64,000 nt of DNA from Paenibacillus sp. FSL M7-0420 (GCF_038002345.1 NZ_JBBOCJ010000001.1:6200001-6264000); one strand, 5' to 3'. Shown: positions 8,406 through 16,918, counted from the first letter of the stretch. Numbers and translations are program-made. Notes: generated by a model not told the origin, from the letters alone.

Positions 8406-8971
8406 TAGAATCCGGAGATCAGAGCGCGCAGCTCTTTGGCGATAACTGCGTGTGATTCCGTTCCTTCTCCGTAGGCTTGCCCCATTGCTTTGCGCACTTC
8501 GGTAATTTTGCTGTCATAGTCCGCTGCTTCGCGGTCCGGGTTCTCCCGTTTGAATTCTCTCATCAGGGTCTGGACATGCTCCGGACGCGGTCCCCACTGC
8601 CCCAGCACATAACCTCCGGTGTCCGCAAAAATCACGATGGGAACGGAACGGCCGCCCATGGTCAGGAAGTTGTCCATCAGCTCCTGGTTCTCTTCGAGAA
8701 TCAGCACTTCCGTCTTGATACCCGCAGTCTCCAGAATCCGGAAGACCACCGGGACATTACGGACCACATCTCCGCACCAGTCCGCAGCCAGAATCAGCAC
8801 ACGCAGATCATCACGGTGATTCAGGCTCTCGAAATATTCGCGGTCACTCTCGTCTTCCCAGGCGAACTTCTCATACCAGGATTCAAAAGCCTGCTGGTTC
8901 TTCGTCATGGCTTCCACGAACTGGCGCGGAGTCAGGCCTTGGCCAAATTTGGATGCTACATTCTGCTTCAT
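8405..8971 (-). CDS. Thioredoxin-fold protein with a single-cysteine WCGD site
   Basis: Soluble 188-residue protein of the thioredoxin superfamily. The core (LRVLILAADWCGDVVRNVPVVFRI) carries WCGD where classical thioredoxins have WCGPC, so there is one active-site Cys and no resolving Cys. GGRSVPIVIFAD supplies the cis-Pro loop. A mono-thiol site argues against a standard disulfide reductase and fits a thiol-transfer role. The gene overlaps dedA (ATGA) and the metallo-hydrolase gene (TAATG), so the three are coupled. Confidence 0.78.
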   Translation of the reverse strand: MKQNVASKFGQGLTPRQFVEAMTKNQQAFESWYEKFAWEDESDREYFESLNHRDDLRVLILAADWCGDVVRNVPVVFRILETAGIKTEVLILEENQELMDNFLTMGGRSVPIVIFADTGGYVLGQWGPRPEHVQTLMREFKRENPDREAADYDSKITEVRKAMGQAYGEGTESHAVIAKELRALISGF

Positions 8972-9582
8972 ACTGCACTACCCTTCTTTTTGGATTTGTA
9001 CCACTTGAACAGGAAATACAGAATAATTACCGCAATAGCGCCAAGGAGAATCTCATGAGTGTACTTGGCTGCAACCTCATCAATGGTCTCCCACTTGTCT
9101 CCAAGCGTATACCCCAGATAGACAAACAACGCGCTCCATGGAATGACTGCAAGGGTTGTCAGCAAAGTGAATTTGCCCAGCGGCATGCGTGAAATACCGG
9201 CCGGGACCGATATGGCATGGCGGACAACCGGGATAAAGCGGGCTGTGAAAATCACACCGGTTCCATACTTCTGAAACCATTCTTCAGAGTGGTCAATATG
9301 CTTTTTGGAGATGAAAATGTACTTGCCGTACTTCTCCAGCACAGGTCTGCCGCCATAACGGCCAATCCAATACACAAAGATCTGGGCGATCACTCCCCCG
9401 ACGGTACCGAACAGCACGGCGCCAAAAAAGTTAATATCGCCTTGTGAGACCAAATAGCCGCCAAAAGCCAGGACAATCTCACTTGGAATGACTTCAATCA
9501 TGAGCCCGATCATAATCCCAAAGTAGCCCAGAGACTGAATCCATTCAAACAAATGTGAAATGACATCAGATATAAAGTGCAC
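8968..9582 (-). CDS. DedA family membrane protein
   Basis: Integral membrane protein of 204 residues, the usual DedA length. Family marks: EVIPSEIVLAFGGYLVSQG near the N-terminus, GRYGGRPVLEKYGKY in the middle, and FTARFIPVVRHAISVPAGISRMPLGKF. DedA proteins in Bacillota are linked to lipid carrier recycling and membrane homeostasis. The start is a GTG seven bases after GGGAGGAG. It is the first gene of a tightly overlapping operon with a thioredoxin-like protein and a metallo-hydrolase. Confidence 0.88.
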   Translation of the reverse strand: MHFISDVISHLFEWIQSLGYFGIMIGLMIEVIPSEIVLAFGGYLVSQGDINFFGAVLFGTVGGVIAQIFVYWIGRYGGRPVLEKYGKYIFISKKHIDHSEEWFQKYGTGVIFTARFIPVVRHAISVPAGISRMPLGKFTLLTTLAVIPWSALFVYLGYTLGDKWETIDEVAAKYTHEILLGAIAVIILYFLFKWYKSKKKGSAV

Positions 9583-9754
9583 TGCAGGTCTCCTCCCGTA
9601 TGGCGTAATAGCCTGGTATTCTGCTGGCAGAACCCATCTGCTTAGCCGCTCTATGTATCCAGCTTCTCCTAGCCTATTCTAGCATATGCAGGCTTACGAC
9701 TTCTACTTAAGGAATATGAACAACCCCCTCCTGAAACAGATGTGAGTTTCTGTA

Positions 9755-9784
9755 TTGACAAAGATTGGAATCGAGTCATATTAT
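9755..9784 (+). promoter_or_regulatory. Sigma-A promoter of sdpRI
   Basis: TTGACA (9755-9760), an 18-base spacer, then TATTAT (9779-9784). The operator palindrome begins at the next base. Confidence 0.75.
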
Positions 9785-9808
9785 ATATTTAGATAATTAT
9801 TTAAATAT
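9785..9808. promoter_or_regulatory. Candidate SdpR operator, near-perfect 24-bp palindrome
   Basis: The two 12-bp halves, ATATTTAGATAA and TTATTTAAATAT, are inverted copies with one mismatched pair, at the sixth position from each outer edge (9790 or so on the left and its partner on the right). The palindrome starts directly after the -10 box, where a bound ArsR-type repressor would block transcription of its own operon. Binding by SdpR is inferred. Confidence 0.62.
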
Positions 9809-9826
9809 CGAAAGGAGGACATGAAG

Positions 9827-10201
9827 TTGAATGAATCGTTCAAAGCGCTCGCCGACCCGACCCGGAGACAAATTCTCCGGCTATTGCGTGAAAAGGACCG
9901 GACGGCCGGGGAAATCGCTGATTTTTTCAATATGACGAAGCCCAGCATCTCTCACCACCTCAATGCGCTCAAGCACGCCGGGCTGGTGCAGGACGAACGT
10001 AACGGGCAATTCATCGTCTATTCGCTGGACTCCACGGTACTTGAAGAGGTGCTTGGCTGGTTCCTGGAATTGACGGGTGCGGGCAAGAGCAATACGGACA
10101 GCAAACCGGAGGTTCAGGCGGATGCTAACCCAAAGGGCTTGCGGGCCAAGGGGAAAAGTGGTCCGGGCACTATTAAACATACGGAGGATGAATCTCGATG
10201 A
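9827..10201 (+). CDS. sdpR: ArsR family autorepressor, SdpR-like
   Basis: Winged helix repressor of about 124 residues. The core FKALADPTRRQILRLLRE and MTKPSISHHLNALKHAGLV is close to B. subtilis SdpR (recognition helix KPSISHHLN), and the downstream gene is an SdpI homologue. I prefer TTG 9827, eight bases after AAGGAGG, to ATG 9821, which is only two bases away; both are in frame. A poorly conserved Lys- and Gly-rich tail of about 35 residues is longer than in SdpR. The stop overlaps the sdpI start (ATGA). Confidence 0.82.
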   Translation: MNESFKALADPTRRQILRLLREKDRTAGEIADFFNMTKPSISHHLNALKHAGLVQDERNGQFIVYSLDSTVLEEVLGWFLELTGAGKSNTDSKPEVQADANPKGLRAKGKSGPGTIKHTEDESR

Positions 10202-10851
10202 AGAATTTCACATGGAAATGGCAGGATACGCTGGTTGTCATTCTTGGGTTTCTCTCACTGGGCTATGCGCTGGTGAATTACGGCAGGCTGCCGGATCAGC
10301 TGCCCGCTCAATTCAGTATAACCGGCAAGGTCAATACTTACTGGAGCAAGGGTTCGGTTATTGCCTTGTTCTCTTTTATGGGCTTGATTTTTCCGCTCGC
10401 TACGCAGTTCATTCGCAATATTGACCCCAAGGGAGAGAATTACAATAAGTTCCCGGGGGCTTACAAAATGGTCCGTCTCACCGTTGCCGTCATCTGTGAT
10501 GCCGCCCTTGTCCTGTCGGTCAGTTATGGGCTGGATGTGCAATTTCCTGCCGGAAAATGGGCTACTGTAAGCATAGGGCTGCTGCTGGCTGTAATCGGAA
10601 ATTTCCTGCCGCAGATCAGGGATAATTATTTCACGGGAGTCCGCACGCCTTGGACGCTGCATAACCCTGCCGTATGGCGGAGAACTCACCGTTTCTCCGG
10701 AAGAATGTGGGTGACCGGCGGTCTGCTGATTGCGCTTGCAGCCTTCATGCCCGCTACGCTGTCGAACAGCATGATCATCACCGCTCTGGTAATCATGACT
10801 ATTGTCCCTATTGTGTACTCATGGCTGATCTCACGGCATGTTAAAGCCTGA
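10198..10851 (+). CDS. sdpI: SdpI family membrane protein
   Basis: Membrane protein of 217 residues with six likely helices. It has the DUF1648-type start (LPDQLPAQFSITGKVNTYWSK) and the SdpI core (GNFLPQIRDNYFTGVRTPWTLHNPAVWRRTHRFSG). In B. subtilis SdpI gives immunity to the SdpC killing peptide and sequesters SdpR at the membrane, so SdpRI is both an immunity and a sensing unit. No sdpABC toxin genes lie nearby, so this copy may sense peptides from neighbours or another membrane stress. Confidence 0.84.
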   Translation: MKNFTWKWQDTLVVILGFLSLGYALVNYGRLPDQLPAQFSITGKVNTYWSKGSVIALFSFMGLIFPLATQFIRNIDPKGENYNKFPGAYKMVRLTVAVICDAALVLSVSYGLDVQFPAGKWATVSIGLLLAVIGNFLPQIRDNYFTGVRTPWTLHNPAVWRRTHRFSGRMWVTGGLLIALAAFMPATLSNSMIITALVIMTIVPIVYSWLISRHVKA

Positions 10852-10942
10852 GATTAGTCGGGGGATGGCTCGGGTGATGGGAAGACAACGGGCAGTCCTA
10901 GTATAGCAGTCATTCGGATGCTGCAGGCGCTGGAACGATAGT

Positions 10943-11127
10943 AACTGCATTTTGTACAATGGAATACTATAAAAAAGGCTTCGAAATAGAATCTATTGTA
11001 TTCGGTACAATTGAATGTTGAACAAAGGCCAGTTTTCACCCAAAACACATGATTCTACTGTATGAAATACAATAGAATCTCATTCTACGGTCAGTAATCC
11101 ATTTTCTATTGCAGGAAATACAATCAC
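10943..11127. repeat. Four copies of a 22-26 bp palindromic element (cluster A)
   Basis: Copies at 10943-10962, 10992-11014, 11053-11078 and 11104-11127 share the pattern YTGYA, four variable bases, RTACAAT. The best copy has TTCTACTGTA and ATACAATAGA around TGAA, and most copies can form a hairpin with a four-base loop. Eight more copies lie at 62741-63266. The rest of 10852-11240 has no gene I can support. Confidence 0.78.
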
Positions 11128-11259
11128 TTTCTTGAATGCAAGAGTAGAAGGCTGCAACGGGTGCAGCATCAGCTTAATATCAGCTCGACGTTCATGGATG
11201 TTCATGCTCAGACGTTAACACTCCTGAGGTCTTTCTTACAGTTTTAAAGCTGATGGGCT

Positions 11260-11630
11260 ACTAGTACAGTGTCAGATTTAAAAGGGTAGATAAGCTTGTG
11301 AAACTCAGGGGTTCGTGTAATGAAACTCTATCATCCCAAAAAATCTAACGGACCGAAAAGACCTTATTCCCACAAGAACGCCACCTTTTGCAGCGTAACG
11401 GACTCAGGCGACCTTATCGTCCTTCTACGAGTCGTTTTGGAGCTGAATGGCAGGGGATATGGACCTTGCGGTCCGTTAATCGCCCAAGTGACGACTTTCT
11501 TCCCGGATAAGAGCACCTCTGTCCGTTACGCTAAGCCAAACGCCCCTAAAAACAACCCCCGCTTGGAAAAGTTGCAATTTGAAGGGGAGTTGCTTCTGCT
11601 CCACTATTTTAAAGCTGATGGGCTTCTAGG
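11260..11630. mobile_element. MITE-like element, copy 1 (about 371 bp, no transposase)
   Basis: Bounded by inverted ends: CTAGTACAGTGTCAGATTTA at the left and, reading inward from the right, CTAGAAGCCCATCAGCTTTA. Its interior has TAACGGAC twice and GTCCGTTA twice in opposite orientation, and blocks such as GACCTTATCGTC and CCAAGTG shared in order with the copy at 50273. A lone right-type end (11241-11263) abuts the left end. The open frame across it (11320-11697) has no ribosome site and is not called a gene. Confidence 0.65.
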
Positions 11631-11705
11631 TCGAAGCTGCGGTCATTGTGCTGATAGTTTTACCTCAGTCGCGATCAAACTTCGGGTTCCATACTGAGGT
11701 ACGTC

Positions 11706-14348
11706 TTATTTATTATTGGAGCTAAAGGCCGCCTGGGACTGTAAATGTGTTAACTCAAGATAGATCCCTTCGCTCTGCGGAAGTAAGGTGAAGCTGCGGT
11801 CATTATGCTGCGGTCCTCTGTCCTGCTCCTTGGTGGTCAGCAGGCTGTATTGCCGCAGCAGCTCTAGTCCCGCAGCCGCGCTGTCCGCCGCTATACGTCT
11901 GTCTCCCTCTGCCAAGCTGCGTTCCCCCATCTCAAGCATTCCTCTTAATGCAGCAAGCCTTCTGGCAGCATTAAAGTGATCCGTCTGTTGACTGCGGCGG
12001 ACCCAGTATAGCGCTTCTCCAGGATCACTGCCCCGCAGATAACTTGCCGCAAGCTCCCCGTGCAGGGCGACGTCCCCCGGAGAGAATAACAGGCTTCGCA
12101 GGAGCAGATCAACCCCCTGCTCCTGTGGAAGCAGCCGCGATAATGCAACCGCAGTCTGCGGCTCTCTCGGGTTCCAGCTCAGTGATTGCTGCAGCAGCGT
12201 AATTCTTACGGCAGGATCACTCTCCCTGAACGCCTGCTTGAATAGGGCGGCCCCCTTCATGGCCTGGAAGGAAAGACCGCTGCATAGGAGGGTCAGCCCG
12301 CAGAGAACGGTTATGCCTGCGTATCTCCATAATCGGCAAAGCCGGTTCCTTCGCTGGCCAGCCGGCTTGCTGCGCCACCAACGGGAGTCATGCAGAACTG
12401 TAGGGACAGCCGTACTAGCAGTCCGGCTGTTTGCTTCGGCCATTGCCCAGGCGGGCAGCAGGAGCAGCAGCAGCCAGACCAGTCCATAGCTCCAGTCGAA
12501 ATCGGCTGCGCTATGCAGAATAATCACCAGCAGAGGCGGAAGCAGCCTTGGTGACGCCTTGAATACCAGCCCTCCTGCGGCCAGAAGCAGCAGGAGGACC
12601 GCAGCCAGACCCGCCATCCCGAGGTTCAGCAGGATGTCGAGGTACCCGCTGTGCACCTGGCTGCCCACGTAGGGGCGGGACTGGGCGGCAAGGTACGTAT
12701 GCCGCCAGGTCTCGCCCCCGCGCCCCAGCCAGGGCGCTTCTGCCGCGAGCTTCCAGGCGTCGCGGTAGAACAGCCCGCGCGCGTCGGCCGTCGGTGACGG
12801 CCCGGTGATCCGCGCGCGTACCAGCAGCAGGACGGCGCTGGCCGCCGCCGTCCAGCCCGCCGCCGCCAGCGCCAGCAGGGCGGCGTGGTGCCCGCCCGCC
12901 GCACGGCAGCTGCGGCGGTGCAGCCACAGGCCGGCGAGCCACGCGCCGGCCCAGAGCCCGGCCAGCAGCAGCAGGCCGGGCAGGGGCTCTGCCGCCAGCC
13001 CGGAGCGGGCCAGCTGGCGGTAGAGCAGCGCCGCCGCGGCAACGGGGGCGGCGCCGGTGATTAGAAGCGGCACGAACAGTTGCCGCTTCAGGAGAAGGGC
13101 TGCGGCACCGGCGGCAGCCGCAGCCAGCCATGCGCCGCGCGACTCGCTGAGCAGCAGCGCGGCGGCGTACGGGAAGAGCGGCAGCAGGCACGCCGCTCTT
13201 AGCCAGTGCGCAGCGGACCAGTTTCCGGTCCGCTGCGCACTGGTGCCTGCATCTCCTGCACCTGACTCACCCGCTCCGCCGACACCCGAACGTACCGAAT
13301 TATTGCCCGCACCCGCACTTTCTGTACCTACCTCACCCGCTCCACTTACATCCGAACTTACCGCACTATTGTCTCCACCCGCACCTTCTGTATCTACCTC
13401 ATCCGCTCCGCTGACACCCGAACGTATCGAATTATTGCCCGCACCCGCACTTTCTGCACCTACCTCACCCGCTCCACTTACATCCGAACTTACCGCACTA
13501 TTGTCTCCACCCGCACCTTCTATATCTACCTCACCCGCTCCGCTGACACCCGAACTTACCACATTGCTGCCTTCATCTCCCTGAGAAACTCCAGGCCAGA
13601 AGCTATAAGCAGCAGCAAACAGCCGTTCCAGCAAATACACAGCCATTACCGCACCAAAGGCATTCGGATACTGAAGCAGCCCGGCCAGCCTAGCACCAGT
13701 GGCACTGACTCCGGGGGATTCAGTATACGCCACCGCATAAGGAACCGGCAGCCCTCCGCATACTGCCAGTAGGGCCGACAAGCTGATAGTGATTCCAAGC
13801 AGATGCCACACTGCTGCAAGAAGAGTTCCTCCCCGGCGGGTTCGCGCCGCCAGCAAAGCGAATGTAACAAAGCTAGTGTAGAAGCCCCAGCGCAGCATCT
13901 CATTCAGTGTTCCTTGCGCAGATACGGGACTGCCCAGTGCCTGGATAGCATACAAGAAACAGAGGAGCACACAGCTGCTAAGCAACCCCCATACAACCAG
14001 CCTGCTCCCGCTCTCGTTCCCTCTCCTCCTACTGCCCGCCAACTCCCGTGTATTCTCTATGTATTCAGACTGCTCCTCTACTTGCGTCCTATTCGAGCAA
14101 CTACCAGACCACTTCGGATCTACCCGATGCAGCTTAATCCCAGCCCCTCTGCCAGCCACCATATAGATAAGTACCAATCCCAGCAAGACTCCGCACATGC
14201 CAAACCACACCGTCAGGAACCCATACATCTCCCCGGTGAAAAAGAACCCTCTCAGCACACAGGACGCCATCCCAGCTGATATCAAAGCCAACGCGCAGAC
14301 CAAAGTAACCAACCAATCACTTTGCCGTCCGTACCTGTTCACCCGCAT
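11706..14348 (-). CDS. O-antigen ligase-like (Wzy_C) polytopic membrane protein with internal tandem repeat
   Basis: Large membrane protein of 880 residues, probably acting on an extracellular polysaccharide or glycoconjugate. It has many hydrophobic helices, then a Wzy_C-like stretch (SESRGAWLAAAAAG; LGRGGETWRHTYLA; VHSGYLDILLNLGMAGL), and a soluble C-terminus with TPR-like helices. Residues of about 263-366 are a low-complexity loop of 22-residue repeats. I chose ATG 14348 (AGGAG seven bases upstream) over ATG 14390, which has no site. Part of the gene (about 12600-13200) is unusually GC-rich and Ala-rich. The polymer it handles is unknown. Confidence 0.78.
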   Translation of the reverse strand: MRVNRYGRQSDWLVTLVCALALISAGMASCVLRGFFFTGEMYGFLTVWFGMCGVLLGLVLIYMVAGRGAGIKLHRVDPKWSGSCSNRTQVEEQSEYIENTRELAGSRRRGNESGSRLVVWGLLSSCVLLCFLYAIQALGSPVSAQGTLNEMLRWGFYTSFVTFALLAARTRRGGTLLAAVWHLLGITISLSALLAVCGGLPVPYAVAYTESPGVSATGARLAGLLQYPNAFGAVMAVYLLERLFAAAYSFWPGVSQGDEGSNVVSSGVSGAGEVDIEGAGGDNSAVSSDVSGAGEVGAESAGAGNNSIRSGVSGADEVDTEGAGGDNSAVSSDVSGAGEVGTESAGAGNNSVRSGVGGAGESGAGDAGTSAQRTGNWSAAHWLRAACLLPLFPYAAALLLSESRGAWLAAAAAGAAALLLKRQLFVPLLITGAAPVAAAALLYRQLARSGLAAEPLPGLLLLAGLWAGAWLAGLWLHRRSCRAAGGHHAALLALAAAGWTAAASAVLLLVRARITGPSPTADARGLFYRDAWKLAAEAPWLGRGGETWRHTYLAAQSRPYVGSQVHSGYLDILLNLGMAGLAAVLLLLLAAGGLVFKASPRLLPPLLVIILHSAADFDWSYGLVWLLLLLLPAWAMAEANSRTASTAVPTVLHDSRWWRSKPAGQRRNRLCRLWRYAGITVLCGLTLLCSGLSFQAMKGAALFKQAFRESDPAVRITLLQQSLSWNPREPQTAVALSRLLPQEQGVDLLLRSLLFSPGDVALHGELAASYLRGSDPGEALYWVRRSQQTDHFNAARRLAALRGMLEMGERSLAEGDRRIAADSAAAGLELLRQYSLLTTKEQDRGPQHNDRSFTLLPQSEGIYLELTHLQSQAAFSSNNK
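13250..13560 (-). repeat. In-frame tandem repeat in the O-antigen ligase-like gene, 66-bp unit and 132-bp period
   Basis: The protein repeats a 22-residue unit of the type SGAGEVxxExAGxGxNSxxS about four and a half times. Alternate units are more alike, giving a 132-bp higher period (for example positions 13321 and 13453 begin equivalent copies). The unit length is a multiple of three, so copy number can change without a frameshift. Confidence 0.85.
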
Positions 14349-14408
14349 CCTAAATCTCCTACTGCTCATGATGCTTAACAGTCTGCCCATATTTACCGGA
14401 AAACAGAA

Positions 14409-14625
14409 GAGGGAGCTGATTCCCCCGACTAGCTCACACGCTCAAATGAAGAGCACTTATGCACCTGATTCCACCCAAAGTAGCTCAATCACTCAAAATG
14501 AAGAGCACTTGTGCTCCTGATTCCACAAGAAGTAGTACCAACGCTCAAATGAAGAGCACTTGTGCTCCTCATTCCACCCGAAGTAGCTCACACGTTCGAA
14601 TGAAGTGCAATTGTGCACCTGATTT
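14409..14625. repeat. Tandem array 1, 51-52 bp units, four copies plus a partial
   Basis: Units start near 14445, 14496, 14548 and 14599, with a partial one before 14445. Each holds AATGAAG, a small palindrome such as GAGCACTTGTGCTC or GTGCAATTGTGCAC, then GATTCCACCC and a block resembling AGTAGCTCACACGCTC. No gene is supported here. Confidence 0.82.
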
Positions 14626-14710
14626 TGCTCATTTGGCCTCCCACGCCGGTGGAGGAGCATCTCGCCTCTCATGTGCTATCCTAGCCAGGATACGACCCAC
14701 GCAACACCAC

Positions 14711-14845
14711 ATTGTATACGGTTTTCCACTTACATTTGCCCCACTCACCCGCACACAGCCAATTGTGTTCGGTTTTCCACACACATTTGCCCCACTCACC
14801 CGCACACAGCCAATTGTGTTCGGTTTTCCACACACATTTGCCCCG
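14711..14845. repeat. Tandem array 2, 51-bp units, about 2.6 copies
   Basis: ATTGTGTTCGGTTTTCCAC-type units start at 14711, 14762 and 14813, joined by CCCCACTCACCCGCACACAG blocks. The period equals that of array 1, 100 bp away, but the sequence differs. The interval 14846-15016 has no recognisable feature. Confidence 0.82.
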
Positions 14846-15016
14846 CAACCGGTAAAAGCCGTAGGCAGGGGCACGCCTGCCTACGGCTCTCCTCCAGCTC
14901 TACCCCCGCTTCTCCTTCGGCCCATTCCGCCCCCATTTCCACAAACCGCAAATAAAACAGCCGCCCCCATCAGGAAGCGGCCGTTCTGTCATACCCTAAA
15001 CTATTCAACACATAAA

Positions 15017-16237
15017 TTAACCTTCCGCACTGCCGGCGGGCAGCAGGTCGGAGCAGACGCGTTCCAGGTAAGGCTTGGCACCGAGGAAATCGCGGAATGC
15101 GGTGTATTCGCGCCATTTGGCGGCCTGATCGCCGCTGTCGCTGCGCACGGCGCGGATCAGGATGTTCTTCGGAGTGTGCTCCATGTCGATGAATTCCAGC
15201 AGCTGGCTGCGGTAGCCCATCAGGTCCAGCAGCTTCGCCCGGATTGCATCGGTGGCGAGCGCCGAGAACCGCTCCTTCAGGATGCCGTGTGACAGCAGCG
15301 GATTCAGCACCTCGCTCTCGACCTGCGCGAACAACTCATGCTGGCAGCAGGGCACTGAGAGGATGACCGATGCGCCCCAGCGCACTGCCTTCTCCAGTGC
15401 AGCATCGGTGGCGGTATCACAAGCATGCAGTGTGACCACCATGTCCACCTGATCCAGCTCATTATAGTCGGCGATATCGCCCACCAGGAACTTCAGCCGT
15501 TCATAGCCCAGCTTAGCAGCCAGTGCATCACAGTGCGCAATGACATCTGCCTTAAGGTCAAGGCCTACAATATTCAGCTCCCGCTGCTCGCGGACGGCGA
15601 GATAATGGTACAGCGCGAAGGTCAAATAAGACTTGCCGCAGCCAAAATCCACAATTGTCAGCGGCCGGCCTGCCGGCAGATCGCCCAGCACATCCTGAAC
15701 CATCTCCAGGAACCGGTTGATCTGGCGGAACTTATCATATTTCTTCGCCAGCACCTTGCCCTCGCTGTTCATAATGCCAAGCTCGACCAGGAACGGCACC
15801 GGCTCGCCCTCATCCAGCACATACTGCTTCCGGCGGTTGTGGGCCAGATCCGGCGCTTCCTGCTTGCTGGCTGATTTGGTCAGAATAGATACCTTGTATT
15901 TCTTGCTGATCAGCACCTGATAGTCGGCACCGGCAGTACACAGCAGACCTTGGCGGAAGGTGTCCCTCAGCAAAGAGAGCATCTCTTCAGCGGCATCCTC
16001 TGCCGGAATGTTACGGTGCTCCACCTTAGGGCCGATATAATAGGCAAACTGATAATGCAGCTTTCCTTTTAGCTCAACAGGCTTGACCTGCACTTTATTG
16101 TAGGGGGCATCGCCCTTGCTGCGCAGTTGGCTTAATGTAGCCGTAATCAGAGTGCGGCCGCTCATCACTTGCTCGATCAATTCCTTCAAAGCTTCCAAAT
16201 GGGTACATCTCACTTTCCGGGTTATAAAATAGAGCAC
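15017..16237 (-). CDS. Class I SAM-dependent methyltransferase
   Basis: Cytoplasmic enzyme of 406 residues. The N-terminal 180 residues have no recognised motif; the C-terminal half is a Rossmann methyltransferase with motif I VDFGCGKSYLTFALYHYL near residue 195 and an acid residue in GLDLKADVI. Further on are HACDTATDAAL and SVPCCQHEL, which fit the Methyltransf_32 group seen in Bacillota. An RNA substrate is likely by analogy but not shown. The start is GTG 16237, five bases after AGGAG. Confidence 0.78.
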   Translation of the reverse strand: MLYFITRKVRCTHLEALKELIEQVMSGRTLITATLSQLRSKGDAPYNKVQVKPVELKGKLHYQFAYYIGPKVEHRNIPAEDAAEEMLSLLRDTFRQGLLCTAGADYQVLISKKYKVSILTKSASKQEAPDLAHNRRKQYVLDEGEPVPFLVELGIMNSEGKVLAKKYDKFRQINRFLEMVQDVLGDLPAGRPLTIVDFGCGKSYLTFALYHYLAVREQRELNIVGLDLKADVIAHCDALAAKLGYERLKFLVGDIADYNELDQVDMVVTLHACDTATDAALEKAVRWGASVILSVPCCQHELFAQVESEVLNPLLSHGILKERFSALATDAIRAKLLDLMGYRSQLLEFIDMEHTPKNILIRAVRSDSGDQAAKWREYTAFRDFLGAKPYLERVCSDLLPAGSAEG

Positions 16238-16255
16238 TTAGTCTCCTGAATATCG

Positions 16256-16918
16256 TTACATTATAGCATTAACCTTAAGCCTGCTCCATTCTTCCATGCC
16301 CTGCTGCACTTCCTCTAGTGGAAGACCGCCCTGGGCTAACTGCTCCGGCTTTAAAAGCAGCAGCCGTCCGTACAGCTCCCGGCCTTCCTCCGCCACATTC
16401 TCCCCCTGCTCCCAGAGCCGGTAGAGACTGTTCTCCGCCTTGGCGTAATGTCCCCGGGATTCGTGGTAAGCCATCAGGAGGCGTTCGGTCTTGGCGGGAA
16501 GGCGGTACGGCTCCACTTCCTCCAGCAGCTCATGGATCTCTTCCGTCATGTTCAGCAGCTCACGGTCCGCGCCATGAAGACCGGCATAGATGAATAAATG
16601 CAGGGAACGCATCGCCCTGAACAGGGCTGCATCCCGGTCTCCTTTGGCCGCGTAAATCCCGCCTTCCTCCTTCAGCAGCCGGGCTACCCCTTGCAGCTTG
16701 TCGGCCTCAAGCACGCCCCCAAGACGAAACATATCAATAATATCCTCTACAGACAACGAATTGAGCAGACGCGAATTCAGGCGAAAATGCCGCATCAGCA
16801 GCTCATCTACCTCCCACAGGGCCTCCGTTGTTTTTTTATCCTGCTTCAAGGTCAGCACCTTGGCGACCATTGCCGTCATATCCTCAATCATCCGTACAAT
16901 ATAATCTCTCCGGAACAT
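16256..16918 (-). CDS. DUF6483-like protein of unknown function
   Basis: All-alpha, mildly acidic protein of 220 residues. The N-terminus MFRRDYIVRMIEDMTAMVAKVL is the mark I associate with DUF6483. Helical pairs in the rest resemble TPR-like packing. It ends 18 bases before the methyltransferase gene, with no terminator between, so the two are probably one transcript. Function unknown. Confidence 0.65.
   Translation of the reverse strand: MFRRDYIVRMIEDMTAMVAKVLTLKQDKKTTEALWEVDELLMRHFRLNSRLLNSLSVEDIIDMFRLGGVLEADKLQGVARLLKEEGGIYAAKGDRDAALFRAMRSLHLFIYAGLHGADRELLNMTEEIHELLEEVEPYRLPAKTERLLMAYHESRGHYAKAENSLYRLWEQGENVAEEGRELYGRLLLLKPEQLAQGGLPLEEVQQGMEEWSRLKVNAIM

Noticed and set aside
11320..11697. 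125-codon open frame
   Set aside because: It spans the MITE-like element and beyond, has no ribosome site and no recognisable protein character.
12511..13191. 226-codon Arg/Ala/Pro-rich frame in the O-antigen ligase-like gene
   Set aside because: A frame shadow of a GC-rich stretch on the same strand; composition is typical of shadows.
14459..15292. 277-codon open frame over the tandem arrays
   Set aside because: Open because the array period is a multiple of three; it runs into the opposite strand of the methyltransferase gene and has no start signal.
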